DNA of 64,000 bases from Emydura subglobosa (taxonomy: Eukaryota > Chordata > Testudines > Chelidae): contig ML679963.1 of assembly GCA_007922225.1 (NCBI GenBank), positions 7,734,551-7,798,550 on the forward strand. The letters are read 5' to 3'. The notes below the pieces were generated by a model. It saw only the letters and a program-made list of their open reading frames with translations, ran no database searches and had not been told where the DNA came from. A program made the position numbers and the translations under genes. Below are positions 46,831 through 58,800 of this stretch, one piece after another (within the stretch, counting starts at the first letter, position 1; the number at the start of each line of letters is the position of its first letter).

Positions 46831-47424
46831 TTATAAAAGAACATTCATCGCACTGTCGCCAGTCTGAAACAGGCCCCGTTTCGCCAGCAATCGGAAGTGG
46901 TCACCATCGAAAAAGGTTGTTTGGTAGTGTCTGTGAAATGTAGGCCACGAGGCTCAGTCTAGTTCAAAAGGTCACAACACACAAAATGTGCAGTAACTGG
47001 CAATCCCACTGGCAGCCTCTGGAAAGAAGCTGAAGAGTGAGTGGGTAGGAAGGCTACATAAATAAAAGTACATAGATTCATTACAGCTGAGTGACTCTCT
47101 CCTCCAAAGAAAAGAGAAGTTATAGTTGAGGCAGGCCATTGTTAGGAAAGCTTGTAAAGCTATTGACTATCATATCTGTTATGAAGATGAAGAAAGGACT
47201 TCATTCTCTATGGATGTCAGGCTAGAACCTTTCACCAATGCTAATTTCATTGCAACATTTTCAAAGATTTAAGAGAGTCCTTCCAAAGGACCTTGGATTC
47301 TGATGAAAACGGTCTCTTCCATCTATGCGCTACATCACACCCACTATCAGCTTCCACGTCTTTAATAGTTGGCATTTACAAATTTCAAAGGTGTGAATTT
47401 CATCTGTAAATTTCAAAGGTGAGT
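46831..47424. other. Unique DNA, no gene seen
   Basis: A short imperfect direct repeat of 'aaatttcaaaggtg' is present at 47379-47392 and 47407-47420. No gene recognised. Confidence 0.4.
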
Positions 47425-47585
47425 AAATTATTATCTTCCCCATTTTATCCATGAGGTAAACTGAGGCACAGATGTGAGGTGACTTGCCAAAGATCACACA
47501 GTGAGTCAGTGGCAAAGCTGTGAACAGAATGTAGGTTTCCTTATAACCAGCCTAGTCTCCGATTCACTAGGTCATGCTGCCTAAT
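47425..47585 (-). repeat. MIR-like SINE, antisense
   Basis: 'ttatcttccccattttatccatgaggtaaactgaggcacag', 'gacttgccaaagatcacacagtgagtcagtgg', then 'gtctccgattcactaggtcatgctgcc' as antisense head. Confidence 0.88.
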
Positions 47586-49269
47586 AGCAGTATTGGGTTC
47601 AGAAATACAGTTTCAGTCACAGTCAGAGGATCTTGCTTGGGATTTAAAAAAAAAAAAAAAAAGATAACACCCAGACCTGCAAGCATTTTTTAATCTCTGG
47701 TTCACAGCATCCTTAAATATGGAAGGAAAGAAGCTTTTCCCAATACCAGCAAAGTTAGAGGTTGTAGGCACTGCATGAAATAGAAGAAAGAAGGGGGTGG
47801 GGGAGGGAGAACCTGGGCTTCTAGCAAAGAGAACTGGTAAAGCAGGACAGTGTAAATTGGGAGATCCATAGAAAAAAAATCCACTCACGTAGCCACTACC
47901 TATTGGATTTCATGTGCCATTTTGTTGCATGGTTCTTGTATTTTCCTAGTGAGAAGCCAGACGTTTTGGTAATGCTTCATAAAACTATAACATTAATTTG
48001 AGAGCAGCAAGTCTAATTACCTTGCTAAGTCTCTCTGCATTTTTAAGAACCTTTCCCTTAAACTCTTGATAATAAGGACTCTCCTTAGAAATACTCCATG
48101 TAGCTCGTTTCTCATGTTGCCATAGCTACAAAGCACTGTTTATGTGTCCTTTCAGCCCGGTACAGCTTTATTAGTACCCATATCCCAAGAGGAGGAAGAC
48201 ACAGAGGTTTAAAGAGCAGTAATCCCCTTAAGCTTTGTCAAACCTCTGTGGTTACGAAGCACATGGGGAATGGAAGAAAAGGAGACACATATTCCGTTTT
48301 ATTGGCCTACTGGAATTGTTAAAGGCTGCTTAAATATTGGACTAGAATTTAGCTCAGCTTTTCTCTTGCTCTAAGTGCTTTTGTAACAAATTTTGTGGCA
48401 GCGTCTCAGTTTTGCAAAGAAAGTTTCAGATCCATCAGTCAAGGTTAGCCTGAGGCACCTGCCTCCACCATGCTACCCTGACCACACTGCTCTCTTGAGA
48501 TAAACACAGTACTTTTTAAAATTATCTTTTGCCCACAAGCAATACACAAAAAAAGCAGCCTTTCCACCAGTCAATAATGGAAACTTTCAATAGATCAGGA
48601 ACAGAGATATTTTCAACATGTTTCAAATCAGGTTCAGAAAGACAGCTGGGGAAAGACGGGAAAAAAATCACCTATCTGCAGCTTTTTGCACTTTTGGAAA
48701 TGGGTGTTAATTTTGTCCACATTCAATCTAAGACTAAAAGGGGAAAATAATCCACTTTTTTTTTTTTTAAATAGGTCGCAGCTTTCCTTAAGTCCTATCA
48801 TTCCTTTCCCATAATCACCATTCTGCCTTTCCCCATACATTCCCAAAAAACCCAAAGCACAATTCTGAAAAAAATGCTCCAAAGATCAATATTTTTCTCA
48901 TTTTCACACAGATTTCTAAAACTAAGATTTTCCACTTATCTAGCTCCTTTAATTTTGAAATGCTCAAACTCTTGGCAAAAATTATTTTTAAACACCCATT
49001 TGAAGTACTTAATTAAATATGATAATGTGAAGACTATTGTATGTGTGTGCTACTGCCACCTACTGGAAAGAATCAGAACAGCTCAACTGTGTTTCATAGG
49101 TCCTATTCTGCATCAACTAATGGAGCTCCCATTTTGTTTAAGTGATAAGGCTTGTGCTTTTGGAACAGGAGAATCTAAAGCTCAATCTTCACTGCTATGA
49201 AGTTCTGAGTAACCATGGTATGTAGCTGATTGACAACCGTGATATGCTAACTGGCCACGGATTTGTTAC
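47586..49269. other. Unique DNA, no gene seen
   Basis: An A-run lies at 47646-47662 and a T-run at 48756-48769. A 108-codon frame at 48874-49200 has no recognisable domain. Confidence 0.4.
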
Positions 49270-49405
49270 AGTATCATATACAATTTACACATGGGTAAAT
49301 TGCGGCACAGAGGTGGTAAGGGACATGCCAAAGGTCACAAAGAACGTCAGGAGAAATAGAGACTAGAAAACCAGTAGAATCCACAAATTCTGACTTCAGT
49401 GTATC
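49270..49405 (-). repeat. MIR-like SINE, antisense, decayed
   Basis: 'acacatgggtaaattgcggcacagaggtggtaagggacatgccaaaggtcacaaag' retains the core; the head is barely readable. Confidence 0.7.
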
Positions 49406-50039
49406 CCGTTATGTCCCAACAACTGGATCCACTACATTTTTTTTTTTTTGTAAAGGACTTGCACCATTAAAGTAATCCCACTGACATTTCGATCTTCATG
49501 AGGGCTCTAAGTGGAACAGCTAAATGGAAGGCTGTCCCAGGTCTAAAGCCAGGAGTCACAGTTATTAGTGCTTGACAGCGAAGCACTGACTTAACAGACA
49601 TTTTGACACTTAAATGAGGTCCACAAAAATGTTACGTTGAACTGTTAAACCTGGGTACAAGAGAAAAGAAAACGTGCCAGGAAAAAAGAATCCATTCAAA
49701 ATGTAATAGGACAGAAATTTGCTTTCAACATTGATATTACCCATTTGCATAACCAAGTTACATGTACAGCATTTTTCATGTTCAAAGAACTCGATCTACA
49801 TTAAGGGCCAAATTCCATTTCATTAAGTTCACAGCTCCCAGTGCATTGCATAAGCATATATGAAGGCCGAGTTTGGACGTAACTAACCCTCTCCCAGGGG
49901 ACAAGGTAAGCACCTACATACAGTTGTCCTGTTTAAACAGACCATTCCTTTTTTTGGCAATATCATTCACCATTTTGTACACTGCTCTCTCTTGGCCATG
50001 TATTTCAATGGCGTTAATAAGCACGTCCCTATTTTTCGC
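49406..50039. other. Unique DNA, no gene seen
   Basis: No recognisable feature apart from a T-run at 49438-49449. Confidence 0.4.
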
Positions 50040-50240
50040 CCCCAAATGACACTATGTATCGCCTTCAGCATGGGCAAGTAAGTACAGTTATTTTTAATTT
50101 CCAAGATAAGGATGTAAGGCAGAGAGGTTAAGTAACTTGCCCCAGTGTAAATGGTGGTGGGGGGGGGGAAGATGGTCTGGGTTGGTGCTGGGATTAGAAC
50201 TCAGCAGATCCAGGCTCCCAGACCAGCACTTAGTAGCCAA
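50040..50240 (-). repeat. MIR-like SINE, antisense
   Basis: 'gcagagaggttaagtaacttgcccc', interrupted by a G-run at 50159-50168, then 'gggattagaactcagcagatccaggctccca' and 'cagcacttagtagccaagc'. Confidence 0.78.
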
Positions 50241-51359
50241 GCCCGTACTCAACCAGAAAATGAAGTCTGGATGAAACCTGGAGTGCTCTCATTCTGATGG
50301 AGGTTTAGCAACAGGTGGGTCTAGAATACCCAAAAAGCTGCCTCAGATCACTGGAAGCTGGAGGTATCTCCACAGTAGTCAAAAACACCCACCTTGTTCA
50401 TCAGCTCTCATTTTTGGAACAATCATAAAACAAGCAATTTTAAGTGCTATTTTACATCAGAAACCCAGTACTATCCCTTGCATCAGGCTCCACTGTGACC
50501 CCGCCCAAAGCCATGCTGTTAATATGAATGCTGAGCTGTTCACCCACTTTGCACCATAAACAGACAGGGCTGAGGATTCCACTTTAGCAGAGAGGTGAGT
50601 GACAAAAATTGTTCATCTTGCTTCAGAGCTGCAATCTGAAAAAGAACAGGTTCTTTCCAGCCAGCGTGTCAATCCGCTACCCCACTTTCCCATTAGCAGC
50701 AGTCTGTGGAGATGGAGGGGTTCTCCTCTCTCTGCCTCCCCAGTTTTACCTACACAGCCTACTCAGGCATCCCTTCAGCATACAGCCAACTGGGAAATTT
50801 ATTCTTATTAACCTCAACACCTGCGCTCAATAGCTAAGAATAGCAACGGAGGAGGGACCAGGGCTGGGATGGAATAGAGATTGGGGGGGTGCGGGGGGGG
50901 GGGTCAGAGCTGGGGTGAAGGGAAGGAGATTAAGTTGCTCTCTGTGATAGATTATCTTCATGTGCCCATTTACTCACTGCAGATTCTTGATCCAGCTGTT
51001 TAGGTTTTTTCCCCCTTTTGTTCATTTGCAGCACTACCACACCCACCGTTCACTTTTTCCTTTTGCAACCTCCCACCCACCCTTCCCCCCACCTCCAGCT
51101 TCTACCCAACTGTGTGATGATACAAGTCTAAGACTTTGCAGCAGATAATTTGATGCTCAAGGCCGACATTAGCAATGCCTGTCTCTCAACTAATCAGCAA
51201 GCAATTAGCTGGAAGAATTCAGGATGAAGCTTTAAGAGGAAGAGTAAACCCACAGATACTAAATTCCAATCTCAAATAACGAGATTTTATTATAATTTCA
51301 CAGTGATAATATATTTCACTGCCCCTACCCCACCCCTCATTTACCTCCAGGAATTAACG

Positions 51360-51360
<1 letters not shown>
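50241..51360. other. Unique DNA, no gene seen
   Basis: G-runs at 50884-50902. Overlapping 70-74-codon frames near 50600-50830 have no identifiable domain. Confidence 0.4.

Positions 51361-51410
<50 letters not shown>
51361..51410. repeat. Compound (CT)n(CA)n microsatellite
   Basis: About five CT units run directly into about twenty CA units. Confidence 0.97.
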
Positions 51411-51413
<3 letters not shown>

Positions 51414-51712
51414 CTATTGTTCATCACTTAATTTGAGAATTAAGCTCTATTAATGGCTGCAAACTCTTATTTTGTGCATGTAAACAATGCTCATATTTGA
51501 ACAAGCTAACAACAACAACAAAAAACGAAAGGACTAACACATGTATGATCATTCTTTCTAATAGGAAGGATTCTGTTTTAATTTTAGCTGAATATAAAAA
51601 AGAAATAGCCCCTTTCTAAGAAAGGATTGCTGGGGAAACTCCACTGTGCTGGAATATTGTCTACAATGGAGAGAAAGCTTCACTATAAAAAGTAGATTAA
51701 TCACTGAGGTGA

Positions 51713-51739
51713 TTTTTATTTATTTATTTATTTATTTAA
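51713..51739. repeat. TTTA microsatellite
   Basis: About six TTTA units. Confidence 0.93.
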
Positions 51740-52203
51740 TTCTTCTCACTTTGCAAAGAGGTTGTCAAAGATGTTTTAGTCAATCATTTCTCTGGAAAAT
51801 GAAAACAGCTCTATAAACAGGAGTGCGATTAGAAATGAAAAGAAGAAAAAAAACCTGTCAAATACGTGAAAGACGCCCTGTTCCTTCCCAGTGACCCAAA
51901 AATCCAAGGCTTGCTACTTTAAACAATAAAAAAAAAGGAACAATCTGTGAGGAACAGATTGTACGTAGCTGAAACCAGCGCCATTTATGTTGTGTTTTCC
52001 TTTAACAGCTAATGATACCTCTGGTGCACTTTTGCTATGAAGGAGAATAAAAAAAGGAAGGTTAAATATATAGATCTAGTATCACAATTATGTAAGTTCA
52101 AATCTGTCATGAAGGTCACAGCTCTAACAACAGTTATGATCAGCATTGCACAAGACACATTAGGTCAATTTCATAGGACACTGCTCCAAGACATCTCTTT
52201 CTT

Positions 52204-52238
52204 TGTGTGTGTGTGTGTGTGTGCGCGCGCGTGCGCGT
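52204..52238. repeat. Alternating GT then GC tract
   Basis: About ten TG units pass into CG/CGTG units with almost no break in purine-pyrimidine alternation. This is the pattern that most readily adopts left-handed Z-DNA. Confidence 0.93.
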
Positions 52239-53459
52239 CCAACCACCCACACACGGCGAATTCTCAGTATCTCTGAAAATGGGTTTTATATAGAACAGCT
52301 TTTTTTTCCTCCAGCACTGACCGAGTTTGCAATCCCCAATCTACATCTGTTTGGGATCCTGTTGAGGCCTAGTTTTTGTCTCGCACAATTTCTCTCAGAA
52401 ATAATTCTGTTTAAGTCAATAGTGGGACCAGGGTGTGACAGAAGAACCAGGGTCAGCATTAGGAAGGGTGTGTAAGGGTAAGGTAGTGCACTTGGCGAAG
52501 AGGGAGGGTTGCCATCTAGCCTTTTTCTAGTTCACAAGGGAATAACAAGTGAAGATGATTAAAAAAAAAATATTTAAAGATATTTTAACATAACTATTTA
52601 ACATAATCTCACCAGGACTAGAAAGGAAAATGTCATTATACAAAATCTCGTGTTGACACACTCTTGTGATTACAGATTTAGTTATCTAGAAAAAAAAATA
52701 TTGTCTAGAAATTAACCCTCTCTCCTTTCACTAGTGTTCATCTTCAAACACACACCTCAGAGCTGTGTAAAACCTAAGTGGGAAATTAAGTTGAAAGCTA
52801 AAATTACTCTGCCAACTGAGTGAACACAGCTGCTCTGCTAATGCAGCTTCTCCTAAGCAAAATCGCATGAAGGACAACCAAATGGCACGAGGCACTCTTG
52901 CACCTCCAAAATCGTAGTCTTGTGTCATGATGAATCATGATGTGAACATATGACACAGTTCAAAGATTGAAATGCCATCACAGAAAAAGGGATGCACTTC
53001 CTTGCGACTTGTGTAAATGCTCCTTTGCAGAGTTCAGCTCAAGCAAACTTTCTTGTGTATGTGGAAGAAGTGATTTGCTCTTAAGATAAGCTTTTAATGT
53101 TTAAGAGGGAAGTCCACGGAAGAAACTGCTTCCACCCCTACTCCCTTCACAAGAACCCATTATCAAAACAGGTGGACCTGAAGCTTTCTGTACCCTGCAC
53201 AGCACAAAAAGGGTTGTAGGCAGAGGAAGGCTGGCTTTGCAGTGAACAACTGGTGTGAGAATCAGGATGAAGGAAACGTAGGTTCAGCAGGGAACAGACA
53301 ATTATGATACAAGTCTAATACCTTGAGAGGGTCTGAGCTTAGAACTTCAGCTCCAAAAGCACTGGGCTTCAGCGCTTGGGATAAATGGGATCTCCCTTTG
53401 CCTACAGTAGGTCTCTTGTATTGTGTGAACCAATCATTACAAGGCAACAGCACACAGAG

Positions 53460-53665
53460 CTGGTACAGTACGAGGACATCTGGGCTCTAATTCCAATCTC
53501 TGACACAGAGCACTTGTGTTATGTTGGTTAAGTCACGTCTCTGGGTCTCAGCTTCCTCATTTGTATAATGAGCACAGTTACGTAGCCCTTGCAATACTAT
53601 TAAAAATTTGAGAGATTAAAAGCAATGTGTAAGTGCTTAGCCCTTACATATGAAGACAGCTATCA
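53460..53665 (+). repeat. MIR-like SINE, sense
   Basis: 'ggacatctgggctctaattccaatctctgacac', 'gttggttaagtcacgtctctgggtctcagcttcctcatttgtataatgagc', and a 3' part with 'aatgtgtaagtgcttag'. Confidence 0.85.
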
Positions 53666-53667
53666 GT

Positions 53668-53850
53668 ATTGTGGCCAAGGTTTTCGGAAGTGGCTAGTGA
53701 TGGTGGGGGCCTGAATCCAGATGCCTGAGAAGGGCTGTTTTTTTCAAACAGTACTAAGACACCCAGTCTCTGAAAACCCACCCCCACCCAAGGGGTCACA
53801 AGCCGAGCATCGAAAAATCACTAGTTATTTTTTAAAATCTTGGCCTACAG
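53668..53850. repeat. Long hairpin repeat ('GGCCAAG...TTTTC' arms)
   Basis: The outer arms 'ggccaaggttttcggaagtggctagtgat' (53674-53702) and 'atcactagttattttttaaaatcttggcc' (53817-53845) are inverted copies. Inner parts pair partly ('gatgcctgagaagggc' and 'ctaagacacccagtctctga'). Related to 29785-29965. Confidence 0.7.
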
Positions 53851-54137
53851 TGATTACCAAAGCAAGAATTACAGGTGAAAATGAGGGCTAAAAATAAACT
53901 TTCTCCACAAAAACCATTTTCTGCCAGGGGTCAACACTGCTAGTTGACATTCAAATGAGGGAGGGAGAATTACTGAAACAGTAACAAGATTAGATTTCAC
54001 GAAGGAGGAGCCAAAACACAGAGCACGAACTAAATCTCAACTCAGATTTTAAACATGTTATCATCAGAGCATGCCAACTACTGAAGGTCAATTCCTTGTG
54101 GTAATAAAGCATCCTGAGATTCCAAAGTACAGCTCTT

Positions 54138-54225
54138 AAGCCCTGATTCAGCGAGGTACTAGTACATGCCTAATTTTAAGAATGTGAGAAGTCACCAGCT
54201 ATTTACCTTGCTGAATTGAGGCCTA
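54138..54225. repeat. Dispersed hairpin repeat ('GCCCTGATTCAG' family)
   Basis: 'agccctgattcagcgaggtactagtacatgcctaattttaag' pairs with 'ccttgctgaattgaggcct'. Both outer arms are visible here; same family as 22545-22660. Confidence 0.65.
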
Positions 54226-57208
54226 AGGAATGATGACACCATGTGCCCGCTCCCTGCTGCATCCAGGGCACCATGGCCTTCCCATGCAAGGGGTTACTCC
54301 AAGGAGACACGATGCTGTAAGTTGCCATCAGGGCTCTTTTTTTCTGTATTTTTTATTTTTACTCAATAGGCCCCAGTGTTTACAGCTCACTACACCACAA
54401 ATCTTTATTTCATGTCACCCACTGGCCCAGTCTGTCCCCACTCACTGTTTCTCCTAGACAAGTTAATAAGATGGAAGGCTCCCTTGAGGCCTGGAGCCAG
54501 TGAACATTATCACTTGAAAGCAAGGCAGAAATACTGACACATCGGAAATGACTTCAAGCCTATTAATTACCCTTTCTTCTCTGGCAGATCTTTGAGAGAA
54601 AGCTTGACAAATTGAAAGGCAGGATAGATCGTTCTGTCCTGCCCCTGGAAAGCCCCCGCCTGCACTAACGAAGGCAAGATTTTCCCTTTGTTTTATTATC
54701 AATTAATTCATCAAAAATTAGCTAAACATGGACAGCCCTTTATTAACAGATTTGCTCTTTTTTCCTTGTTTTCCATTTCATAGGGGACAAAGCAGGCAAG
54801 AGGATATTTACTAATAAAGGACCACGAACATAGCCGCAAGATTATTTTATGGAAATGGAACCCACGGGGAAAAAAGTACATGAAGCCAACAGAAAGACTG
54901 GTTCAGCTGCACGGCTTGTCCGTCTAACAGAAGCCACTGCTTATGTGCTGAAAAATCTGCTGCACATTGCAACAGCAGAGTAGGGCATGCTTTGGAGTTT
55001 TCCCATCATTTAATGCCAAATAATCTCCATTAATAAACAAACTTAGTAAACCATTGATAAAACACCATCACACCAAAAGCTGGGAGTGAGCATTTTAAAT
55101 TCCGCATGAGCACCCCATTGGCAATCTTCCCCACTCACTCAAAACTGATTGTAAAAGCCTTGCTTGTACAAATTGATCCTAATTATTCTAAGCATTAGAT
55201 TTTAAATGCATTTCTACATGCAATGTTGCTTCACTACAGGCTTTATGAAAAGACTATTGTATAAATAAATGATTGGAATTCTTATTCAAGAGCTTCAGAT
55301 TTGACAGTATTAATTTTGATGCAAAGTAGCCACGCAAGTCTAGATAAAGTCACTAACAGGCACTATGGCTTTATTTTTAAGGTGATTTTCATAGTATCTG
55401 GTGGGGTTTTTTTTTTTTTTTTTTTTTTTTTAAACTTGAACAAAATCTTTAAGCCATTACCCAGGAAACTATCATTAAATCATTTGTTCATTTTTATTAG
55501 TATCATTGTAATTAAAGAGAATCATATTTCAAAAATATATCTTCAACAGCACTTATCAAAACCCATCCGTGCAGCCTATCAATTAGTATTACAATAACCA
55601 CACTCCCTTGTTGCCTTTGCTATTAGCATTTTGATTGAATGTCTGTTGAAAAGTGACTGGTAACAGAAGATTGTGTTCAGAAAGTAATGTTTCTTTATTC
55701 GCTTTCATTGAAGCTTGTCTAGTTGTCTTCAGTTCCTACTCAAAAGAGACAAGACAGTTCCAAAAGCAGTAATTTTTATGCTGGATTATTTCTTTTTTCC
55801 CCTTCTTCTGCATGAGGTGAGATAGATTGGTTTAGGCTGGACACAAATGCTATTAAATCACTTGACAGTAGATTTGGGGTCTTCTATTGGCTGTGACCTA
55901 AACAAACTCCAACACACACAAACTACTACCAAGTTGTCATCACAATAACAGCCTGTAAATGTGCCCCTAATAAGCCAGGAAAAGAAATATCAGATTTGCG
56001 CAAATGACCTTTCAAGAGACTTAATAATAATAATAATAATAAATAATTAATAATGCATAAACTACTCAAGGAACTTTTCAGCTACATTTATTTCTAAAAG
56101 CGTTGCACATAAAATGCAACAAATTTATTATACAACCTTTTGTGCTTTGGAAGTGTGTCATTGCAACTCTGAGAGAGTTAAGTTTTCCAACTGTAATAAA
56201 GCCCTCTAACAAAGGATAGATCTGTAACTAACATCATTAGGAGAGCAAGTGGATGTATTCTCCAAGTACCATGAATTATAAAGACAAGAGTTCATTAAAT
56301 CTACTATATTAAAATAAAAATGACCTGCCATTTCAGACAGTTCTATTTACTGATATTCCCAGTGCGGATACCTTTCCACTGATAAATTACACTCACCAGC
56401 CACAGTGAACAGTCATCCAAAAATGTTTCAATTACTTAAAGATGCTGGAAAGTTAAATGCAACCTCAGGCTGCCATGTACAAACCAAATGATTTCGAGGC
56501 TTGTTTTTATGGCAGAGGGAAAAAGTAAATAAAATCCACCTGGAGGCCAGGCGTTCCAGACGCCACCCCCCAAGACATGCACTCATGTTCCTACTTCAGC
56601 ACTAGAGGTTGGTGACACTAATGAGCAGCAAGCCAGGGAGGAATGAAAGACCTGATGTGAATGAACGTTCAATAACTTTTGCCATCAACAGAACAATGTT
56701 AGTGGTGGTCATCACTCAAACGCCTCTAAAAGCCCCCACTGCCATGTTGTGTTTTAAGGCTTCCTTAAGTCTCCATTCCCTTGCCTTCATCTCTCTCTCC
56801 CCTCCCAATGCCCATTCTTCTTTGGCAGTCAGCCAAGAGTTTATAATGGTGTCAGGTAGCAATTTCATTTTTAAAATGCTCTTATCAAAGATTTAAGGTG
56901 AAAGATAAGCAGAGCATACTAAATCATCATAAAGGAAACATTATATAAGGCATGGTATTTTACAAATCAAACCAGTTATCAAAATGAAAAGGTATGAATA
57001 TAAAAACAAACCGAGCTAAACCCAAAGGAAGGGGGCGGGTGTATTCCCAGATTAAAAAGAAATTGATCAGACTTCGGGGATCCTCTGGCAATTTGCTTAT
57101 AATGTTTAAAAGGAAATGGAATGAAATACTTGATTTTTCGTACAAAACCAGGATTATAAATTTTATATATAAACACACACACATCCTTCATACAAACATA
57201 CACGTGTA

Positions 57209-57246
<38 letters not shown>

Positions 57247-57819
57247 ATATACAAATATCTTGTATTTCATATATATATTTCATATATAATTTTTTCAAAC
57301 CATTCCCTACTGTTGTTAGGGGCTTTTATCAGAGTCATCTGACCTGGAAAGCATCTGTTGTTAATACCACTGTTTTATTATTTATCAAATCCATTTCTTC
57401 ATAGAATGACTAATTTCATACCCACAGCTGCTCTCATCTTCCCTTCACAGCTGCTACTTCCCCAGAGCAGCCAGTCAGGTTTTATTAGCCTACCTCCATT
57501 TCTTGCCACCCACATTCTGCTTATGAACCTTGTGAAACCAGAGGTGCTGCTTATAAAAACATGAGAGGATACCGCATACATTGCAAGGGATAATTCTACA
57601 CCAACTACTGAAAGGCGGTCTAATAACCAGTCAACGTCTTTTTCCACCTGCACTGTTGGGGTTTAAAAAAAAAAAAAAAAGTGGGGGGGAATTGTCAATG
57701 TACAAAAAAAGCATTTACGTCTTTATTTTACTTACTATTACAAGGAACACAGATTGGAGGAAACAACACCTCTTCCCCCCCCACCTCTCCGCCCCCCGTT
57801 TCCTTTAAGATGGATAGGA
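54226..57819. other. Repeat-poor AT-rich stretch, no gene established
   Basis: About 3.6 kb in which I recognise no SINE, LINE or MITE, only simple repeats (25-base T run at 55407-55431, AAT run at 56023-56050, AC run at 57210-57243, A-run 57664-57680). One short frame at 54784-54927 sits behind a splice-acceptor-like sequence. The rarity of transposons here contrasts with the rest of the window. Confidence 0.5.
57210..57243. repeat. AC microsatellite
   Basis: About seventeen AC units, with a shorter ACAC patch at 57173-57182. Confidence 0.96.
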
Positions 57820-57872
57820 ATGGATTCAAGCATGTGCTTAGTAGTGCTTTTCCTGAATTGGGCCCAGTAATA
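57820..57872. repeat. Dispersed hairpin repeat, one arm
   Basis: 'ggattcaagcatgtgcttagtagtgcttttcctgaattgggccc' is one arm of the family at 22545-22660 and 62455-62550. Confidence 0.6.
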
Positions 57873-57879
57873 GGATTAT

Positions 57880-58320
57880 CTACCCCTTTAAGGACCAACG
57901 AGCCTAGGGTCAAATGGCTAATCACTCCCATTCTGAGGCAGGGCCCGGTTAGGAACAGATTGTGGGTTGGTAATTGGCAAGGGGTCAGGTGATCACCTGA
58001 TGATGACAGGGTTCCTATAAAGGCTGAAAGAGTTCAATTGCAAGAGGAAGGCTACAGGAATTGGGTTTGCTTCTGTGGCTGGGGGTCTCCCAGGCAGACG
58101 GCCTGTAGGAGCACGAAGGAATAGCTGCCCGGAGCAGGGAGATTCCAGCAAGGAAGTGGCTGAGTCAGGGGAAAAGACCTGGTTTAGCGATCGGATTTAT
58201 GGGTTTGTTTATTTGGGGGCGTCCATCACTCCACAACAGGAAGTGGCCAGCATGTTAACAAAAGGGTAAATTTGACCATAAAACCACGAAAGCAGGGACT
58301 CCGGGGCAGGAGCTGAATCT
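57880..58320 (+). other. Possible LTR-like remnant with TATA box
   Basis: GC-richer than its surroundings. It contains 'ttcctataaaggctgaaagagttc' (TATA-like at 58014-58021) followed by purine-rich 'gaggaaggctacaggaattggg' and 'gcccggagcagggagattcc'. That pattern resembles promoters of turtle LTR elements as I remember them. I found no paired LTR, primer-binding site or coding remnant, so this is tentative. Confidence 0.3.
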
Positions 58321-58594
58321 GAAAGTGTTATTTTTAATGACTAGATTTTAAACTGTTGGCTTTCCTTTACACTGCAAAATTTTTGCAGCTACAATCGCAC
58401 CTGAAAACCATTCTCTTGCCAAGTTTATATTCACTGATCTTGCACTAATTTCAAGAGAACTACTTCACTCACCCTTTTTGGTGGGACGACAGTGACTGAA
58501 AAAATACTTGCTTTCATTAGCCCAACTGAAGTCAGAGACAAAATTTTCCTTGACATTTGTGGGAGCAGGAAATGGTCCCAATATGGATAAATAT

Positions 58595-58800
58595 GGAATG
58601 AGGGTCTTGCAACTAAAGTACAGGACTTCGAGTCAGACCTGGGTTCTATTCTCAGTCCTGATCCTGACCTCAGGCATGTCAATTGAATTCTCTCTGCTAT
58701 CCTCTCCCTATAGCTCACCTATTTCACAGGCTTAATTCAGTAAAACTTTGCAAAGTGCTTTGAAGTCATTGAATGGAAGGTAGACTACAGACCTATAGTT
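58595..58800 (+). repeat. MIR-like SINE, sense
   Basis: 'gagtcagacctgggttctattctcagtcctgatcctgacctcaggcatgtcaattgaattctctctgctatcc' followed by 'actttgcaaagtgctttgaagtcattgaatgg'. Confidence 0.8.

Larger units (their letters stand above)
51411..53459. other. Unique AT-rich DNA, no gene seen
   Basis: It contains a TTTA repeat (51713-51739) and the GT/GC tract at 52204-52238, otherwise nothing recognised. The stretch around 52030-52200 is free of repeats I know. Confidence 0.4.
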
